Positions 35,501 to 41,643 of a stretch of 64,000 nt of DNA are shown here, in pieces. Under the pieces are notes generated by a model. It was not told the DNA's origin. It worked only from the letters and a program-made list of their open reading frames with translations, and searched no databases. Positions within the stretch are counted from its first letter, which is position 1. Every line of letters starts with the position of its first letter. Source of the DNA: Luidia sarsii (lineage: Eukaryota; Echinodermata; Asteroidea; Paxillosida; Luidiidae); assembly GCA_949987565.1 (NCBI GenBank), contig OX465104.1, positions 12,396,300 through 12,460,299 on the forward strand. The letters run 5' to 3'. The position numbers and the translations under genes are program-made.

Positions 35501-38428
35501 ATCATTATCTAACTAGAAAAAAGGCCAATCTTTCAAAAAACGAAATTCCTGTTGCAAATTGATTTACAGGTGAAAATGACTTTGGAATTTAGAAGTTTGG
35601 GCTATTTAGGTGGTTTTTCTTTCCCTTTAAAATAGACTAAAAGAAATAGACTAGTTGACTATTTGGGGAGGCCACCATCTACTGTAAGGCTGGGTAGCTC
35701 AGATGGGTAGAGTGCTGGTACACCAAACCAGAGGTCTCGGGTTCAAGTCCTGGTCCAGTCTGTTTTCTTTGCCAAAAATTGTTCAGGATGTCTACGACTT
35801 GTGTCATTTAGACCTTTTCTTTTTTCCCACCCCTTTTCTAGAGCAACTGCATCACATCATTGGTGAGGATAAATTCTGCGGCGGTCTCAAGTTTATTTTT
35901 GACGGATTGCAGTACCCAAAACTCAACAAACAGGTCAGTGCCCGGATTTTTGGAAGTTGTGCACGAGTCATCATGTACTAGTGACCACTGCACACAGACA
36001 ATTAATGCACAGAAAACTATTTGTTTTCTTTGCCATTTTTCGAAAGTTTCCAGTTAGTTTTTCCTTCATTTGTTTGAATTAAATTGAAAAAGCTGCATCC
36101 ATTTTGTCTGAGCTCCGAACTGCTGTAGCCTGATTTACAACAATTGTTTTTTGCATCTGAAAGAAAATTGGGCATGATCCTGCAGTTTTAACTGGTAGGA
36201 CGTACCCCGACAGAGACTAATTGACTACTTGGGAAGGACACCGCCTGAGGGCTGAATAATGTAGATGGTAAAGCGCTGGCACTCTAAACCAGAGGTCTTG
36301 GCTTCAAGTCCTGGTCCAGTCAAAGTTTTCTTTGCCGTTTTTCAAAATTGTTCACATGTTCCCTGTCTGTTTTTCCTTCATTTGTTTGACAGAAACTAAT
36401 TAACACAAAACTTCATGGTCTGTCTTTCTTTTCCTTTGTTCATGCTGCAGCTTGCCTACACTCTGCTGGATATCATCATCCTAGAAGCTTTTCCTGAAGT
36501 TGCAGGCGTAAGTTCACCAAGAAAATAAAAAACTGAAACAGAAACAGGAACAGCAATTTCCATGGGATCGTGGGATTTTAAAGTCAGAATAACTTTTACG
36601 GGGGAGGTCTGCTTCCCTTTTTCTGTCATCTGTTCATAACCATAAGTTTAAAAAATTGCTGTAGATAGGTTTACAGCTGATTTTTTTTTTTTTGCATTAG
36701 AATATTAGAGGGTTCAAGGATTCTGGGGTCCCTTGAAGTGGACGTTCATTGCGTCTGACTGAAGTTTGCAGTGAATTGTTTGTATCTGAATGAATGATCC
36801 CTAGAGAAAAATGGCAGTTAATGACTAGATGCTTCTGACTGGCGCTCCTATCCTTTCAAAGATTCTTTGACAATTTGAAGAAGGCCACCAGCTGAGGGCT
36901 GGATAGCTCTGGTAGTAGAGTGCCGGTACACCACAAAACCAGAAGCTCAGGATTATACCCAAGCCAAGCCCTGTTGAAATTTCTAGGCATTGTGATTTAT
37001 TGCCTTTTTCCTTTCTCTCTCTTCAACGTTAGACGCTCAAGCTGGATGCTGCAATCTAAGGCAGAATCACCCCATTGGCCAAAGACATGTCTTGGCACTT
37101 TCTGCGCACACCCAAAAGAAAAAGAAATCTGAAATGAAACAGCAAACGAATTAAGCGCTGGCCATAGACACCACCATCCAGACGGTAGGCATTGCCACAC
37201 CAAACAATGGTCCATATTGAAATGGACCGCAACCTCGAAGTGATTTTGGCTCAGCTACACCCGTATGAGTGAAGCTGATAACCAAAGATTAACCACTTCA
37301 CCGCGCAGGGGCCATTTCCAGTGTCCATGACTGCCATACAGGTTTTTTTAATCAATGTGTCGTTTGAAAATCTCGCTACACAATTGGGAACAATATCTGT
37401 GAAATAAATCAATAAGGGTATGCTGTGTGTACAAGTGAGTCAAACCGGGCATAATGCAGGCGTTGGTGTGGCTTTCATCAAGGTATTATATGCCCCCCCA
37501 AAAAGGGCCCATTATTCTGCATTGTCAATGGAGAGTAGCACGACTGTGTGTGTGCTCTGTGTGGCCAAGTAGTCCCTGTACTAACCGCCTTTGACTGTAG
37601 ACTAGCCCTACTCCATGCGGTCAAATCTTTGGGGTGGTTGGCCTCAACTGAGTGTACAGTTTGCAGTGAAGATAGTGGGTGGAATTCCACTGCCTGTCCG
37701 ACGACCATTCGGTCGTGGAACATGCCAACACGCTGTCTCCCACGATCACGCTATCCCTCGATCATCCATAGTGAAAGTCCCACGGTCGGCATCACCTCGC
37801 CACAATGGACCGAACTGATTTCACCACATTTGCCCTGTCCAAATTATTCCCTCTGAAAAATACCCCTGTGGACAGGGTTTGCGATTGAGCAGTGCAGTAT
37901 TCACATTCAAATTTCATCCTCTCTCAAAATACCTCATTTGGAAGTTTATTCACTGTCCGCTGGGGACCTTGTCATGTGACTGGTATTACTCGATCTTTGA
38001 TAAAATGCCTTCAACAAAATTCCAGACTGTTTGTTTTTTAAGCCATTTCTTGAATCCTGTGGCTATGGCTTAAACTTTAACATAAGAATGGCTGTGGCTG
38101 CCACCATTGACCGGCATGTAATTTAAGGCCATAGCCATAGCCAAGACGAAAAGCCCCATGAACAAAAAGCCTCAGGAAAAACATATATCGATTGACCATT
38201 TTATGGAGTTATCAGACCATTTCTGTATCGAGAAGCCATACAGCCATTTGAAAGAAAGCTGAAAACAATTTGTATGGAATCATGAATTCTTAGACGGAAA
38301 TAGGTTTTTTTTAGTCAGGTTGTTTTTGAATCTCAAGTCTTCAAATCCTTTAGGGACCAAAATAATGTTTCTTCTTTGCACATTGCCCATATATGTTTCC
38401 TGTCCAGAGTGTGCAGTTAGTGCGATAA
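4059..38428 (+). CDS. SNX14: SNX14 sorting nexin, complete (30 coding exons)
   Basis: SNX14 is an ER-anchored sorting nexin of the Mdm1 group that works at ER contacts with lipid droplets and endolysosomes in lipid handling (family knowledge). Coding exons: 4059-4177, 5333-5521, 6989-7067, 7987-8030, 8391-8566, 9655-9811, 10669-10744, 11634-11678, 18754-18837, 19098-19212, 19506-19661, 20175-20232, 20495-20561, 21440-21495, 27037-27122, 27914-27978, 28691-28890, 29440-29489, 29886-29992, 30700-30802, 31424-31464, 31748-31818, 32528-32573, 33021-33150, 33743-33836, 34496-34566, 35398-35493, 35842-35933, 36451-36507, 38408-38428. They total 2751 bases, 916 codons plus stop, close to the human length of about 946. 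All junctions are GT-AG and in phase. Order: two membrane segments, PXA, RGS, PX, nexin-C. No stop or frameshift was seen. The start is the first ATG in phase, followed by a hydrophobic segment as in the family. Confidence 0.96.
4849..5066. mobile_element. Foldback element, family M1 (long terminal inverted repeats)
   Basis: The arms, about 100 bp each, begin ATACAAAAATGTTGCAAACT on the left and end with the reverse complement on the right, and include GGTCCTGCTAGGATCGAAAC. The centre is TCAAAGGCAGAGTGTTTTGA. A partial copy adjoins it on the left (4765-4848). No coding capacity. This is the best intact copy of a family repeated many times in the window. Confidence 0.8.
5586..5815. mobile_element. 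Foldback element, family M3
   Basis: Ends are inverted repeats (TATTCACCCGGCAATGGCAT and ATGCTGTTGCTGGGTGAATA). The interior ATTATGCATATTTATGAACA is symmetrical to CATGAATATGCATAA. A second copy with the same interior is at 24398-24580. Lies in SNX14 intron 2. Confidence 0.75.
6091..6756. mobile_element. piggyBac-type nonautonomous DNA transposon (family M4)
   Basis: Flanked by TTAA at both ends, with inverted termini TTAACCACTTCGCACCGGG (left) and the complement of CCAGCGCGAAGTGGTTAA (right). TTAA target duplication is the hallmark of piggyBac-like transposons. No transposase reading frame remains. Related copies are at 37289-37800 and 54834-55319. Confidence 0.8.
6989..11678 (+). CDS. SNX14: SNX14 exons 3-8: PXA domain
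   Basis: Exons 6989-7067, 7987-8030, 8391-8566, 9655-9811, 10669-10744 and 11634-11678 (residues about 103-295). Family signatures include LTLNKVQPWNDIYIPKRVDD, LFELILKEYVYSWYT, FVNELRVSLRHIVAVVLRRI, ELQYLRHLCQLLFPLLTPP, VREVASGSVFLL and VNKLLLIFFD. The PXA domain is thought to bind acyl lipids and associate with the ER/lipid-droplet interface. The order of conserved blocks is complete. Confidence 0.95.
7225..7395 (-). mobile_element. tRNA-derived repeat (family S2), reverse copy
   Basis: On the minus strand it contains AGTGGTTAAGACGTCTGCAC, CTAGAAAGCA and the box B GGTTCGAATCCC, followed by CGCCCGAGCTACC. The acceptor stem does not pair, so it is not a functional tRNA. Related sequences are at about 24590-24690, 46375-46530, 56675-56820 and 60185-60345. 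Confidence 0.65.
8664..8975. repeat. 14-bp KpnI-type minisatellite (GGGTACCAGTGTCT)
   Basis: About 21 copies in SNX14 intron 5. A 127-bp block starting with CCAATGAAAGAGT is itself duplicated (from 8666 and from 8791). Both strands stay free of stop codons over hundreds of bases purely because of the unit, so the apparent proteins rich in Trp, Tyr and Thr are not real. Confidence 0.95.
10130..10200 (+). mobile_element. Half copy of foldback family M1
   Basis: One arm only, from GCCTTTGAGAAAGGTCCTGC to AAATTTTGAGATTTAGG. It directly precedes an M2 element in SNX14 intron 6. Confidence 0.65.
10228..10372. mobile_element. Foldback element, family M2
   Basis: Arms GAGGTGACACCATGTA and its partner GTGTCACCACAAATC flank GAGTGTGGCTCTG and CAGAGCCACACT. 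Other members: 20588-20876, 35092-35338, 45214-45358, 57032-57222, 57870-58038, and an interrupted copy at 52785-53410. Confidence 0.75.
11065..11335 (+). mobile_element. tRNA-like repeat (family S1), forward copy
   Basis: Best complete copy: GTTTACAACAATTAGTTG, TGATCCCTGGAGATATATGG and GCAAAGACTAGTTGACTA, then tRNA-like TATAGCTCAGATGGAAGAGC with GGTTCAAGTCCC, then CAGTCAAAGTTTTCTTTGCC. A reverse copy follows at 11360-11555. Confidence 0.7.
11965..15696. repeat. 46-bp minisatellite, left arm of giant inverted array
   Basis: About 80 copies of a unit of roughly 46 bp made of two related halves, TCTGCCTAACTGTGGTAGTT with ATCA and TCTGCCTAATGGTGGTAGGT with AA. Variants recur in a fixed order (for instance the CTGCAGGTAATCTGCC block at about 14,273 and again at about 14,934), which is higher-order structure with a period of about 660 bp. 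It lies in SNX14 intron 8. Confidence 0.97.
15697..15707. other. Orientation switch point of the inverted array
   Basis: TAATCATCTGC separates TGCCTAACTGTTGTAG (15681-15696) from its perfect reverse complement CTACAACAGTTAGGCA (15708-15723). With a few mismatches the symmetry continues outward into the arms. Confidence 0.93.
15708..18309. repeat. 46-bp minisatellite, right arm (inverted)
   Basis: About 56 copies of the reverse complement of the left-arm unit (for example CTACCACCATTAGGCAGATG). It has its own higher-order pattern: the block GTTCACAACCACAGTTAGGC occurs at about 17,130, 17,911 and 18,141. A segment around 16,920-17,280 is nearly repeated at 17,700-18,060. Confidence 0.96.
18754..20561 (+). 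CDS. SNX14: SNX14 exons 9-13: RGS-like domain
   Basis: Exons 18754-18837, 19098-19212, 19506-19661, 20175-20232 and 20495-20561 (residues about 296-455). Blocks include FLQYMKRDGALNILQFCLTV (the RGS entry), EDFNRRSLVPDMTDEQK, VDKIKFDSDIEEEM, VNGPYEGVTRLRTSSTLFR and AYEHAYKLMENVFCPLFHHS. They match the SNX14 RGS region, which in the family is divergent and not shown to be a strong GTPase activator. Exon 10 to exon 11 crosses a 293-bp intron made mostly of minisatellite. Confidence 0.95.
19266..19478. repeat. 22-bp minisatellite filling SNX14 intron 10
   Basis: About nine degenerate copies of GAAAGTAGCCTGTGGACTCT with TT. The array starts 53 bp after the exon 10 donor and ends 27 bp before exon 11, so it occupies most of a 293-bp intron. 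Confidence 0.85.
20588..20876. mobile_element. Foldback element, family M2
   Basis: Nearly full copy with both arms (GGTTTGCGGTGACACCATGT and GGTGTCACTGCAAATC) around two GCCCGTCATC/GATGACGGACGGGC segments. In SNX14 intron 13. Confidence 0.75.
21210..21360. mobile_element. Foldback element, family M1
   Basis: Arms AAAAATGTTGCTAACTGC to GGACCTCTCTC and GGTCCTGCTAGGATC to AAAATTTGATGG. The right outer arm is missing. In SNX14 intron 13. Confidence 0.7.
21440..27978 (+). CDS. SNX14: SNX14 exons 14-16: linker between RGS and PX
   Basis: Exons 21440-21495, 27037-27122 and 27914-27978 (residues about 456-524). Exon 14 encodes YYTLMCGKRRQFLPIKQP, exon 15 a basic stretch with AAMHRLGSKIKGVFRSS matching IGSKIKGVFKS of the vertebrate protein, and exon 16 a short Ser/Glu-rich acidic segment. 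The 5.5-kb intron 14 (21496-27036) holds no exon that I can find, only mobile elements and simple sequence. Confidence 0.9.
22738..23035 (+). repeat. Pair of direct repeats of about 60 bp
   Basis: GGTAAGAATAATTTCATGAG and following bases occur at 22745 and 22983. Each is followed by GTGAC, GATGAAATG and CCACGAGGC. They lie in the 5.5-kb SNX14 intron 14 and could be the ends of an element; I do not recognise it. Confidence 0.55.
24398..24580. mobile_element. Foldback element, family M3
   Basis: Shares with 5586-5815 the stretches GATGTTATGCATATTCATGA and CATACATGAATATGCATAAA and the end GCCGGGTGAA. A fragment of tRNA-derived family S2 follows at 24590-24690. Confidence 0.7.
25545..25905. mobile_element. 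Foldback element, family M5
   Basis: The left arm (AAAGATCTTATAGCGCGCAA, CGTGCAAGATGG) and right arm (CTATCTTGCATGCTTCATGC, GCTATAAGATCTTTGCTGCA) are inverted repeats of about 40 bp around 270 bp with no open frame worth calling. Single copy in the window, in SNX14 intron 14. Confidence 0.7.
27390..27595. repeat. GA-rich low-complexity tract
   Basis: Imperfect GAGAGA/GGGAGA purine-rich stretch in SNX14 intron 15. Not in a single register, so no unit can be given. Confidence 0.85.
28138..28310. mobile_element. Foldback element, family M1
   Basis: Arms GATGTTTGGATCCTAGCAGG and GGTCTTGCTAGGTTCGAAAC around a short centre; right end AGTCAGTAGGCAGTTTG. A reverse S1 tRNA-like repeat follows at 28425-28625. 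In SNX14 intron 16. Confidence 0.7.
28425..28625 (-). mobile_element. tRNA-like repeat (family S1), reverse copy
   Basis: On the minus strand: TGATCCCTGGAGATATACGG, CTAGTTGACTAAAAATTGGG, the tRNA-like GGATAGCTCATCAG and GGTTCAAGTGC. It ends 65 bp before SNX14 exon 17. Confidence 0.65.
28691..30802 (+). CDS. SNX14: SNX14 exons 17-20: PX domain
   Basis: Exons 28691-28890, 29440-29489, 29886-29992 and 30700-30802 (residues about 525-677). Starts acidic, then LSAWRVSIPRVEARLEG, an FFVYIIAVQR strand, the PX signature RRYHEF at the exon 17/18 junction, a proline-rich loop (PLPQRRPLPF) and the helical end LLTKPILRSSQLLYSFLT. In this subfamily the PX domain binds phosphoinositides weakly or not at all (family knowledge). 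Confidence 0.95.
30400..30566 (+). mobile_element. tRNA-like repeat (family S1), forward copy
   Basis: Contains TGGATAGCTCAGTTGGTAAG (box A) and CGGATTCAAGTCC (box B) after a shortened upstream segment. In SNX14 intron 19. Confidence 0.65.
30896..31040. repeat. (GGGAT)n pentanucleotide repeat
   Basis: GGATG/GGGAT array with occasional GGATT and GGATA variants in SNX14 intron 20. Confidence 0.9.
31424..32573 (+). CDS. SNX14: SNX14 exons 21-23: PX to nexin-C linker
   Basis: Exons 31424-31464, 31748-31818 and 32528-32573 (residues about 678-730). Encodes GKFVRTMSYRVIKERGQHLD then PFLQAFIASVEAPKPKAG, matching the vertebrate block [20 protein letters not shown], and a variable hydrophilic segment. 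Confidence 0.92.
33021..38428 (+). CDS. SNX14: SNX14 exons 24-30: nexin-C domain and stop
   Basis: Exons 33021-33150, 33743-33836, 34496-34566, 35398-35493, 35842-35933, 36451-36507 and 38408-38428 (residues about 731-916). Blocks include LNGIFDYILYLG, APWLHQGLIVIQKLFKNSLE, EALNFFP, FCGGLKFIFDGLQYPKLNKQ and LAYTLLDIIILEAFPEVAG. The last exon carries only seven codons, SVQLVR plus stop, after a TGTCCAG acceptor, comparable to the short vertebrate tail. If intron 29 were retained, six codons (VSSPRK) and a stop at 36526-36528 would follow, so an alternative end is possible. Confidence 0.9.
33199..33625. repeat. 25-bp minisatellite in SNX14 intron 24
   Basis: About 15 copies of GCTATGGCCAAGGCTACTGC with TAACA; the first copies are degenerate. 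The tract starts about 50 bp after the exon 24 donor. Confidence 0.92.
34597..35045. mobile_element. Two partial copies of foldback family M1
   Basis: One at 34597-34725 (arm pair around GGTTGTGCTGGG, right end AAGTCAGTAAGCAGTTTGCA) and one at 34900-35045 (GACCTTTCTCAAAGTC paired with CTTTGAGAAAGGTC). Both in SNX14 intron 26. An M2 element follows at 35092-35338. Confidence 0.65.
35630..35775 (+). mobile_element. tRNA-like repeat (family S1), forward copy
   Basis: CTAGTTGACTATTTGGGGAG, then GGGTAGCTCAGATGGGTAGA and GGGTTCAAGTCCTGGTCCAG. In SNX14 intron 27. Confidence 0.65.
36085..36985 (+). mobile_element. Two tRNA-like repeats (family S1), forward copies
   Basis: Copies at 36085-36340 (SNX14 intron 28) and about 36640-36985 (intron 29), with SNX14 exon 29 between them. 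The first has GGCTTCAAGTCCTGGTCCAG; the second has GGATAGCTCTGGTAGTAGAG. Confidence 0.6.
37289..37800. mobile_element. piggyBac-type element, family M4, decayed copy
   Basis: Left end TTAACCACTTCACC matches the 6091 copy. Internal blocks (CGTTTGAAAATCTCGCTACA, GTCAAATCTTTGGGGTGGTT, CGATCATCCATAGTGAAAGT) align in order. The right terminus is not recognisable. In SNX14 intron 29. Confidence 0.65.
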
Positions 38429-39780
38429 GCAGTCTCCTGAATGTTGGCTTGTGTAAAGCATTGAGTGGTCACTTGTATGATGGTCTGAAGCTGTAGCATT
38501 CTTAAAGTTGCTGGCGTTTGTGTAGTTTCACCCAGGATTGTGCTAGACCTATTTGTAACAGAAAATAATTATTGGGGTGAGCTGTGCTGAGTTCATGTTT
38601 GCCATGCATTTTTTTGTAAGGGAAGGTATAAGAATCCAGTATGTCTTCGTGGATTTATTTTAGTAATGTCAAAACATGATGGGCATGCCCTTAAAAAGTA
38701 TACAGAAGTGTATTCTAGTCAAGGTAAAAAAAATGGTAACAAAATTAAGAAAGAATTGGTGTGTGTATGCAGTGCTCATGCATGACATAGGGCAGTACCA
38801 CAAAGCAATAATTGCAGGCAACTTGGAGGCAACCAACTATGTTGTGTACTAAAAAGGGGTGCATTATTTCTCAACGTCTACGAAAAACTACCGAAATTAC
38901 TTGGGCCCAGCTGCTTCAGCTTGAAAATCTGATATTTAGTATGAGGAACATGCATAGACATATAGACCTATAGACGGACAATTGCGGGTGCCAGACTGAA
39001 AATGCCATGGAGGCTGCCATTTGACAAAAGTATGGGCATAAGTAAAGAACACCGGCATGCACATATATAACTAAAAGCCACATTATGTGTGTGAGTGTCA
39101 CTTCATAGTGTCAAGGAATCACTGGCAAATTTGAACACGCTTCATGCCACTCAAACGTGTGGCAGTGCTCTTTTTGACCTCTGCCTATACTTTGATACTA
39201 GTTCCTTAATTGAACAGGATAGGAAAGAATGTTCCCGATGTTTGAACACAATTCAGACGAAATAGGCATCATGTTGGAAAAAATTGTTGGCATTCTTGTT
39301 TTAACGAGGAGAAAATTGTATGCCCTGCAGATTTCCTTGCTGAAGCTGCCTGTGACATTAGGACCCCGGCAATGATGTGGACATTCATAAATGGTTATAC
39401 AATGTAAATGGTTGGCAGGAACCAACTGCCTGTGAATTGTCTCGGTGGACTGTTCATGTACCTTTATCCAGACAGCACAATGTGTAGTGCAAGAGTACAA
39501 CTGTTGTATAATTTGTATAAACGAAAGATGATCGTAGCTGATTGTACCAGATGACTTTTACATGAAAACCTGTACAAAGTCCTCCAAAATGCACAGAGCC
39601 AAATGTATAGCATTTACGTTGCCGATTGTGAATCAAAAGAGTGTGTCATTTTATTTAATGTACATGTTTATATATAAATTGCTTGGTAAATGTGAGATGC
39701 CACTATCAATTTTTTTATGAGACCACAAAATTGTTTTATTGTTGTACAAGTAAAATGCAATAAAGGCTAAAGGAAAGGTG
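38429..39780 (+). other. SNX14: Probable SNX14 3' UTR
   Basis: Sequence from the stop codon to the AATAAA at 39759, about 1.35 kb, without recognisable mobile elements. This contrasts with the flanking introns and fits a transcribed untranslated region. Confidence 0.6.
39759..39764 (+). terminator. SNX14: Polyadenylation signal AATAAA (SNX14)
   Basis: Canonical hexamer in TGCAATAAAGGCTAAAGG, the first well-placed one that follows the element-free 3' UTR. Cleavage would fall near 39,780. Confidence 0.55.
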
Positions 39781-39954
39781 ATACATGTATCTTGGTCATG
39801 ATCTTGGTGAAATAGTGCTTTTTTATCAGAAAGCCAACGCTAAACTGTTGTTGCTGAGGACAACTAATTGTTGTTGGCTAGCATTCAAATTTATTTACCC
39901 GGTATTTTATTTTATTTTAGAATCATCTGGCCTAAAACTGTCTCAAACAAAGAA

Positions 39955-40260
39955 TTATATGCTAGATGCAGCCAAGAGAGCATGGAAGACAACCCCATCA
40001 AATTAGAAGGTGGAGATGGATCGGGCACATCCTGAGAAAGGAACAGACTGACATCACTAAGACAGCTCTACATTGGATCCCTGGAAGGGAAGAGGAAGAG
40101 GGGACGTCCCAAGATCACCTGGTCACGCACCTTGGAGACGGAACTGAAGAACCTAGAAAAAGAACTGGCTCTCAATCCAGAGACTGACCCAAGACAGACA
40201 GGAGTGGAGAACTTGTGTTGCTGTCCTACACGGCAGGAGGCATAGTGGGCAGTAAGTAAG
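39955..40260 (+). pseudogene. Decayed non-LTR retrotransposon, C-terminal reverse-transcriptase end
   Basis: Encodes RRWRWIGHILRKEQ and then, after a one-base frame change near 40,085, GKRKRGRPKITW and LETELKNLEK, the conserved tail of RTE/CR1-like non-LTR polyproteins (consensus RWxGHVLRM...RKRGRPxxTW). It ends in a TAG at about 40,243 and a short AGTAAGTAAG tail. Only the last roughly 90 residues remain. It lies in the tail-to-tail gap between SNX14 and PM20D2. Confidence 0.75.
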
Positions 40261-40264
40261 CATT

Positions 40265-41485
40265 GGAATTAAGAGTTGGGGCATGATCCCTGGAGATATA
40301 CTGCAGTTACTTGTAATGGTGAAATGCTTCTGACTTGTGCCCCAACCCCAGCAAAGACTAGTTGACCATTTGGAAAGCCCCCCCCCCCCACCTACCGGTA
40401 AGGGCTGGATAGCTCAGGCAATAAGAGTGCTTGGATGCAAAACAAGAAAGATATGTTCAAATCCCAGACCATTTCATTATTTGATTAAATATGAAGGTAT
40501 TTACGGCCATGATGGAAAATATCGGGAACTGTTTCACTGTACCCATCAATACCACAGACACTGTACTCAAGTTAAACATCTGACAAGGCACTTATCTTCA
40601 GCGCATTTGCTGCTTTATTCAAGTTAACTTTACATAGAAGAATACACTTGATTTCGCCAAGAAAAAGCCGCCATAATACAAATTAATTACAAGATTAATT
40701 ACAAGCTTGATTACTCAGTTAAACCACTTTTTCAATTGAGATGCATATTCTTTAAAAAATTTAACTGTTTGCTTTGAAGGATTGTACTAAAAAAATCATT
40801 AACAAGATAACACTGCTAATAAAATATACATAATGTAGATATTCATTCATGCATTTAATTTGCGCATTAATTAAAAATACCAACCTCACATTAACATATC
40901 CCTTTTCCCCATCTCGGTGGAATTTCAAACATTTCAGAACAATAGTAATTTAATAAAGATTTTGTTTCCTTTTGGTGATTCTAAACCATAGACGACTCAA
41001 GTGAAATTCTCAAGGCATACAATTCTAAAAAGAACGGGTCTACCCAGTTCATGTCAGCATTGAGTTAGTGGCTTATGTTGAGTTACTGACTCTTCTCAGA
41101 CCCACACTCATTCTAAAAAAAAAGAGAACGGTGTTACTGCATACTTTCCACATATCCTACCCATAGAGATAGCTACCTCCATGCCCTAAATGAAAATCAG
41201 CCCATTTTTAAGAAAAAGGTGAACACACCCTGCTTTGGCTTTGAAAGCTGGAGTGACTGTGTTAAAAGTGTGTAAGACACCACATGGTATCTTCAAAACA
41301 AGTGATACACCTTTAATTATTTCAGAACAGAAAGAGCGCCCTCTATTTACCCACCAGATGGTATGTTCTCTTCCCAAGTACCATTTGCTTGTGTTTTTAT
41401 GCCAAGCTGTTTTCCTATGGGAAACTATTACTGATAATCCTCCTTCTATGTCCAGGATGATTAATCGACCGCCATCGAGGGCGCC
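40265..41485. other. Intergenic gap, SNX14 / PM20D2 3' ends
   Basis: Holds a forward S1 tRNA-like repeat at 40265-40480 and a fragment of an M2 foldback element near 41,060-41,160. On the minus strand possible PM20D2 polyadenylation signals are ATTAAA at 41327-41322 and AATAAA at 40619-40614; I cannot choose between them. Nothing else is seen. Confidence 0.5.
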
Positions 41486-41643
41486 CTAAGCTTCGTCGGG
41501 GGTTGGGAGCTTGCTGATGGTTTCCTTGAACTCCTTCTGGATCTTCTTGAGGAGGTCTTGGCTGGCGGGCTGGAGCAACTCGATGGCCGTCATGGCCAGC
41601 GCTTTGGCCTGCAGCAGGGTGGGTGCCTGTGCCTCGGGCGACC
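41486..41643 (-). CDS. PM20D2: PM20D2 terminal exon
   Basis: Enters with two bases that complete Gly, then [20 protein letters not shown] and [11 protein letters not shown], ending LPTPDEA and TAG at 41486. Matches the human end [20 protein letters not shown]. The acceptor (CCCCTGAAG) is somewhat weak. Confidence 0.9.

Noticed and set aside
37548..37856. Open frame inside the piggyBac-like copy, possibly a transposase remnant
   Set aside because: The related copy at 6091 has no matching protein frame and I recognise no transposase motif.
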